From positions 54,290,753-54,354,752 of the forward strand of contig NC_090281.1 of the NCBI RefSeq assembly GCF_037392515.1: a stretch of 64,000 nucleotides of DNA, read 5' to 3'. This DNA comes from Haliotis asinina. Its lineage: Eukaryota > Mollusca > Gastropoda > Lepetellida > Haliotidae. Positions within the stretch are counted from its first letter, which is position 1, and every line of letters starts with the position of its first letter. The translations under genes and the position numbers were made by a program. Below the pieces are notes generated by a model. It had not been told where the DNA came from. It ran no database searches and saw only the letters and a program-made list of their open reading frames with translations. Shown piece after piece: positions 59,726-64,000 of the stretch.

Positions 59726-61147
59726 TTATACAGCTGTCCACTTATACCCCATAACACCTGAAACTACAGAACACATTTGCTCGATTGTCTCCTCCCTGTT
59801 GTCATCATGGCGATGGAATCTATGTAGACCTACCAGTATATATTCCCCAGCTTCATTCTTTCTGATTGCTTCATCCCTATCCTCATCATCACCCTCTTCT
59901 TCATCAAATGTGTCAAGTTTCTTTTCCACAAACTCCAGTTTTTTCCATTGTCCTGATTTCTGCATTGCCATAGCAACAACAGTGGAACACTTGATGTTCC
60001 CATGGAACACCAGGGTTCTCAGATGGGAACACTTGGACACAAGGTACCTTAGATCAACATCTACATCAGAGGTGTCAGCGTAACAGATGAAATGTTTGAG
60101 AGATGACGCAAATTTGTCGGTGATGGAGCCAATGATCTGCCCATTACATCTTGAGTATGGAAGAAAGGAGACAGACGTCAGTGGCATGTCTGGACATAGG
60201 AGGAGAGACAGTTCTGTGTTCGGAACTTGTGACATTACAGAACACTCCACCTCAAGTTCTGGACTTGCCAATGCCAATGCCTTCCAGATGTCTGATGATA
60301 TGTCTGGAATCTGAAAAGCATGGTTGAAGGCTGAATACGTAACATATACCTGAAGCAGTTTGAGTTTGCATCTATCAGGAGAGGACAGCATGGTCAGAAT
60401 TTCCTCGCTCAACATGGGTGATCTCAGAGCAAGATGGGTCAGCTTCTTCAGATCTGGTAAAAACGTCATCAGAAATAAAGGGGATGGTAAAAGAGGCTCT
60501 CTCTCAGACCATGCACTGTCGTCTCTCCAAAACAGGCTCAAAGATTCCAGCTCTCTGAGTTTTTCATTCTTGACAATGGCATTGAAAATATTGAGATTAT
60601 TCTGAGTGAACAACTCTGGATACATCGGCCAAGATATAATATTCAACTGTTTCAATCTAAAAGCATTATTGATAAAATTTATGAAAATTTGAATATCAGA
60701 CTTAAATGGCGGGAATCCACCTATATCAAACTGAGTGATTAACTTCCCTGCTTCTAGCGTCAGACTCTCCAGGCGACAGACTTCGCTTAGCTTCGTCAAA
60801 ATTAGACGACTGTCATCATCAAAAGTGCTCACATGACCAAATATTTTTATGGTGAGTTTCTGAAAGAGATGGCCAAACTTGTCAATCATCTGGACCAGAC
60901 TGTTTGGGATATAAGTGTTACTGAGAGAGAAGTTGGTGGCCCCGCCCTTCAAATTGACATTGACTGTGCTCCACAATGACGGGTGATAGAAGTGTTGATA
61001 CAATGACTGACAGGTCATTGACAAGTTGTATCTGTCCTTCAGTTGTAGGTACTGCATAACTTGAACCCATGCCACCTCTGGAAGCAGACCAAAGTTGTAA
61101 TTATCTCGTCCTGAGTCCACTGGAATCTCACTTCCTGCAAGCTCCAT
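59726..61147 (-). CDS. F-box and leucine-rich protein, single coding exon
   Basis: 473 residues uninterrupted. The N-terminal F-box is at about residues 20-60 (LLPEVAWVQVMQYLQLKDRY followed by NLSMTCQSLYQHFYHPSLW). It would bind SKP1 and place the protein in an SCF ubiquitin ligase. Residues about 90-405 contain irregular leucine-rich repeats (LESLTLEAGKL, LKQLNIISWP, LTHLALRSPML, LRTLVFHGNI), the likely substrate-binding part. An acidic stretch DEEEGDDEDRDE precedes a short basic tail, HRFHRHDDNREE. The overall plan resembles FBXO39/FBXO33-like proteins, but I cannot assign the orthologue. The start ATG has A at -3 and G at +4. An acceptor-like CCGTTGCAG lies just upstream, ending at 61,176, so a 5' noncoding exon is probably spliced on. 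Confidence 0.88.
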   Translation of the reverse strand: MELAGSEIPVDSGRDNYNFGLLPEVAWVQVMQYLQLKDRYNLSMTCQSLYQHFYHPSLWSTVNVNLKGGATNFSLSNTYIPNSLVQMIDKFGHLFQKLTIKIFGHVSTFDDDSRLILTKLSEVCRLESLTLEAGKLITQFDIGGFPPFKSDIQIFINFINNAFRLKQLNIISWPMYPELFTQNNLNIFNAIVKNEKLRELESLSLFWRDDSAWSEREPLLPSPLFLMTFLPDLKKLTHLALRSPMLSEEILTMLSSPDRCKLKLLQVYVTYSAFNHAFQIPDISSDIWKALALASPELEVECSVMSQVPNTELSLLLCPDMPLTSVSFLPYSRCNGQIIGSITDKFASSLKHFICYADTSDVDVDLRYLVSKCSHLRTLVFHGNIKCSTVVAMAMQKSGQWKKLEFVEKKLDTFDEEEGDDEDRDEAIRKNEAGEYILVGLHRFHRHDDNREETIEQMCSVVSGVMGYKWTAV

Positions 61148-61179
61148 GTTATTTTTATTGTCTTGCTTATCACACCTGC

Positions 61180-63440
61180 AACGGAAAAATATATAATATT
61201 CAAAAATTCAATGGGACAAAACCCAAATCCATTTTCAAATAAAGTAAGTTGTCTCATGTAGAACGCAACGCCAGAGAAGGAACATGACATCATTGGTTTG
61301 TTCATGACGTCACACTACCATGACAAAGTGATATTTTGCGTGTTCCACTAAAATATACAGGAAGCAGCAATGAACTTAATGTCAGTTCATTAATTCTGCC
61401 AGTTTGGGATACCTGTATATGGGTTCATAACAAACATAATAGGTTCCTGCACTCTATCTTTATAATTATATCAAATGTTCTTTGTAATTTTGTCACTGGT
61501 GCCAGCACTGAACACAGGAAAGACCATTCTAAGGATTACAGTTAATATAATCCACAAGGTCTTGTCACTGATGGGGTCATAGCACTATCAGAGGAATGCT
61601 AGCTTTTCTTTTTGCCAAAATATGTGCTACACAGTTTCTAAATCCTAGGCAGACTTAAAGCTCATTATCTTCTTTAGGGGGCAATTGTTCGATTAGTATT
61701 ATTATCTGATAATTATTACTTGATAAATATAGCAAAAGAGTTAGATTAAATAAATCATCCTCAATATCACCATAAACATTCCATACGTAACATAACAAAA
61801 CAAAACAACTCACATTATGATATTCCAAACGACGATTATGAATTTGTTTTCAGATGTCGTAAATATTGATCATTTTACGACATTACATAGACGAGACTGG
61901 ACAACAGTTTGCCGACTAAATTACTTGGTCACTATATCTATAAAGTACATTATTCATGAAACCTCATCATGGTCAAGATTCATAGTACACATACGAAGAT
62001 AAGTGTTTTGAAACTCTACTTCCGGGTTATTGTGTTAAAAGAACATGATAAAAATCATACCATGTTGGTTTTAATCACATCTAATGAACATACCTTAAAA
62101 CAGTGTCACGTGAAGTTGATACGACGCTTCATATTCCGTGTCCATGTCGGCCTGTCCCAGCAGTCAAAGTTGGAATCTCCCCATGTCATAACTAAAAATA
62201 GACCTTGTTGTTGCGTTCGCTCGATTCCTCGTGTCCTAGAAACTCAGATCGAGCATCAGAGCAACCACATGAGAACCTATTGCAATGCTTATTGCAAACT
62301 GGAAGATAATCTCAGAGGCAATATTAATGTAAAATGTCGGATACAAAATCGCCTATTCCTTACAGCAACTGGACAAAATATTGAATAGACTCCTACCGAA
62401 GTTTGCGTGGGAAAGAAAAAATACGATTACTCAAAAAGCGTAGATATCGTCATGCTCAACTGATCATGCATGTATTTCCAGACATTCCTAGTGCGTTTGT
62501 CATGGTGACGTGTAGGTAAAGTGTATTATTACCTCTTGGTCATGAGACACACCCTATGTGAAAGAAATATACACTAACCTATACCTTCTAACTTTTGCGT
62601 GTTTGCTGCCCTCAGAAGTTATCCCAGACATAAGACAACGGTCTGTTAACAATCTAGTCAGCACCAGACAATCCAGTGATCAACGGAAGTATGCAGTGGA
62701 TACGATGACATGTGTCACTGAAATTAGCGAGCCTGTACTCACTCACTCACTCACTCAGTTTAGGGACCCATGAATACCCAGGTCAGAATATGCATGGTCT
62801 TCATCAACCCCTGCCGGTCATTTAAGAGGCAACCATGCAGTGGGATCGTGACATCACAGCACCATGCAATGACATCACGCAATTAGTTTGGACCCATCAG
62901 CCGCTATTGATTCCGAGACAATGGAGTGTATCATTTCAACCCGACTTTCGGCAGCATGGCAGATAACTATACAGTGAAGAAAGCATGACATGAAGAGTCA
63001 CCATGACATTGTCTTGACCAAAACAAATGGAATGTGAACTTACCGTTCGGCACAGTATCCCAGTGTATCTTAATTGCCAACAGATCTTATGATACTATCC
63101 CAATGTAACCATTGGGGTGGGGGGAGGGGGGGGGGTGGATTCGAGGGTGATATTGAAATGTTGTACTCAAATCCCATATGTGTGTGTTGTATGGATACCA
63201 ACTACCGAAATACATGAGACTACTATAGACATCTCTGTTGTCACGCACAAAGCTTTCTCACAGTACAATACAGTTCAGAGGAATGAGTGCCAAAGATAAG
63301 GGTAGATTTGCATAAGTCTTTAGGTCAATCATGACTATACTTGAAATGGCAATTTCAATGACAAATAGAAATATTCTTCTGATGGACTGGGGTAGACTGC
63401 CTGCGCTTATCCAGCTACGCAGACTGGTTTAGCTTGAAGC
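61180..63440. other. Upstream flank of the F-box gene, mostly unassigned
   Basis: Should include the F-box gene's 5' exon and promoter, which I could not place. Contains a SINE-B relic (about 62,640-62,880: CCAGACAATCCAGTGATCAA, GACATGTGTCACTG, CACTCACTCACTC). A 139-codon plus-strand frame at 61,969-62,388 has no recognisable domain and is not called. Confidence 0.45.
63114..63138 (+). repeat. G-rich run
   Basis: Twenty-five bases nearly all G (GGGGTGGGGGGAGGGG and more), enough G-tracts for a G-quadruplex. Confidence 0.8.
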
Positions 63441-63453
63441 ACAGCTAGCTAGA

Positions 63454-63743
63454 CTACGATATTTTAGTGTTATTATAAATAGCGGTATAATCCATCCCAC
63501 ATGCATGTTCAAATGATCCCTCAGAGAAGTTGTCTTTCTCCCACTTCCTTTTAACTTGGGTCCCAGGTGGAGCCACCGAAGCCTTTCTGTGACACCATAT
63601 GCTTCTGTGTTTTCGCAAATCAGAAGGATCTTGAAACAAGAGGAAACAGTCATCACAAGATGGCATGGTTGAGAGACATTCTTCACACCTCTGCTCACTC
63701 TGAATATTTAAGTCAGACTGAATGGTCTTTGCATGGAGATCCC
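63454..63743 (-). pseudogene. Zinc-finger-like exon or relic
   Basis: Minus-strand frame open from a possible acceptor (TTTGCAG, exon from 63,743) to a stop at 63,454, about 96 codons. It contains CEECLSTMPSCDDCFLLF followed by QDPSDLRKHRSIWCH, a C2H2-like pattern (Cys-x2-Cys-x12-His-x4-Cys-His) with another CxxC pair just before it. I recognise the finger style but no named protein. It may be the last exon of a gene continuing past the window edge, or a decayed copy. Confidence 0.4.
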
Positions 63744-64000
63744 CTGCAAACTGAATGCACTAGGATGCAAAGTCGCCGAAGGGGAGGTGTTTGTTTAGAT
63801 CAACCAACATGTAACCATAAGGGTTCTCCTTTCAAACTGGTCCATGAAATGGTCTGAGTTACCTGGATGCATCTGTCTCGCCTATGTCACGATGGGTTGT
63901 TGATGGATAGGGTTATTGAGCAGAAGCAGATAATGGCGTATCACAAGGATATTCTATCTTGTAAGCTCGGGGTCCTCGCCAGGGAAGGGTATTTAATAAA

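Noticed and set aside
61969-62388. 139-codon plus-strand frame upstream of the F-box gene
   Set aside because: No domain, no splice context and ordinary noncoding composition; it lies where the divergent 5' flank of the F-box gene is expected.

Overview
The window is eukaryotic, and most likely from a marine mollusc, with a vetigastropod such as an abalone (Haliotis) as the best guess. The genes have many small exons with GT-AG introns. Their closest recognisable relatives are animal WDR17, SPATA4 and MITD1. The introns are full of short tRNA-headed SINEs ending in (ACTC)n, a repeat style I associate with abalone genomes. The species call is inference; the gene calls rest on protein similarity recalled from the known families and on splice phases that agree across every exon.

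Layout. 1-1,438: leader region with possible small exons of an unidentified gene or of the WDR17 5' end. 1,488-21,243 (+): complete WDR17, 26 coding exons, 1,274 residues, introns carrying many SINEs. 21,244-22,310: WDR17 3' flank with a poly(A) signal. About 22,311-28,639: a decayed DIRS-type tyrosine-recombinase retroelement whose inverted terminal repeats and internal complementary region are still clear. 28,640-33,630: intergenic, with several foldback/TIR elements. 34,040-38,844 (-): complete SPATA4, 6 exons, 263 residues. 39,282-47,452 (+): complete MITD1, 6 exons, 250 residues, divergent from SPATA4 across a 437-bp shared promoter region. About 48,960-52,013 (+): an R4/Dong-like LINE with a long open RT-endonuclease frame, sitting inside a (TAA)n microsatellite. 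52,040-59,700: intergenic, with a TIR element nested in a SINE, a GGCC-ended MITE, a mariner-like MITE and a hAT-type element with a perfect 8-bp duplication. 59,726-61,147 (-): F-box/leucine-rich protein with one coding exon. 61,180-64,000: mostly unassigned, with a probable zinc-finger exon or relic at 63,454-63,743 (-).

The host genes do not form one pathway. WDR17 is a WD40-propeller plus helical-repeat protein, SPATA4 a CH-like microtubule-associated protein, MITD1 an ESCRT-III partner in abscission, and the F-box protein a likely ubiquitin-ligase adaptor. As far as I recall, the WDR17/SPATA4 tail-to-tail neighbourhood also exists in human (4q34), so this looks like an old conserved gene pair. 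The most striking sequence observation is a SINE inserted exactly at the 3' splice site of WDR17 exon 15: its target-site duplication preserves the acceptor, while its tail replaces the former branch-point and polypyrimidine region.
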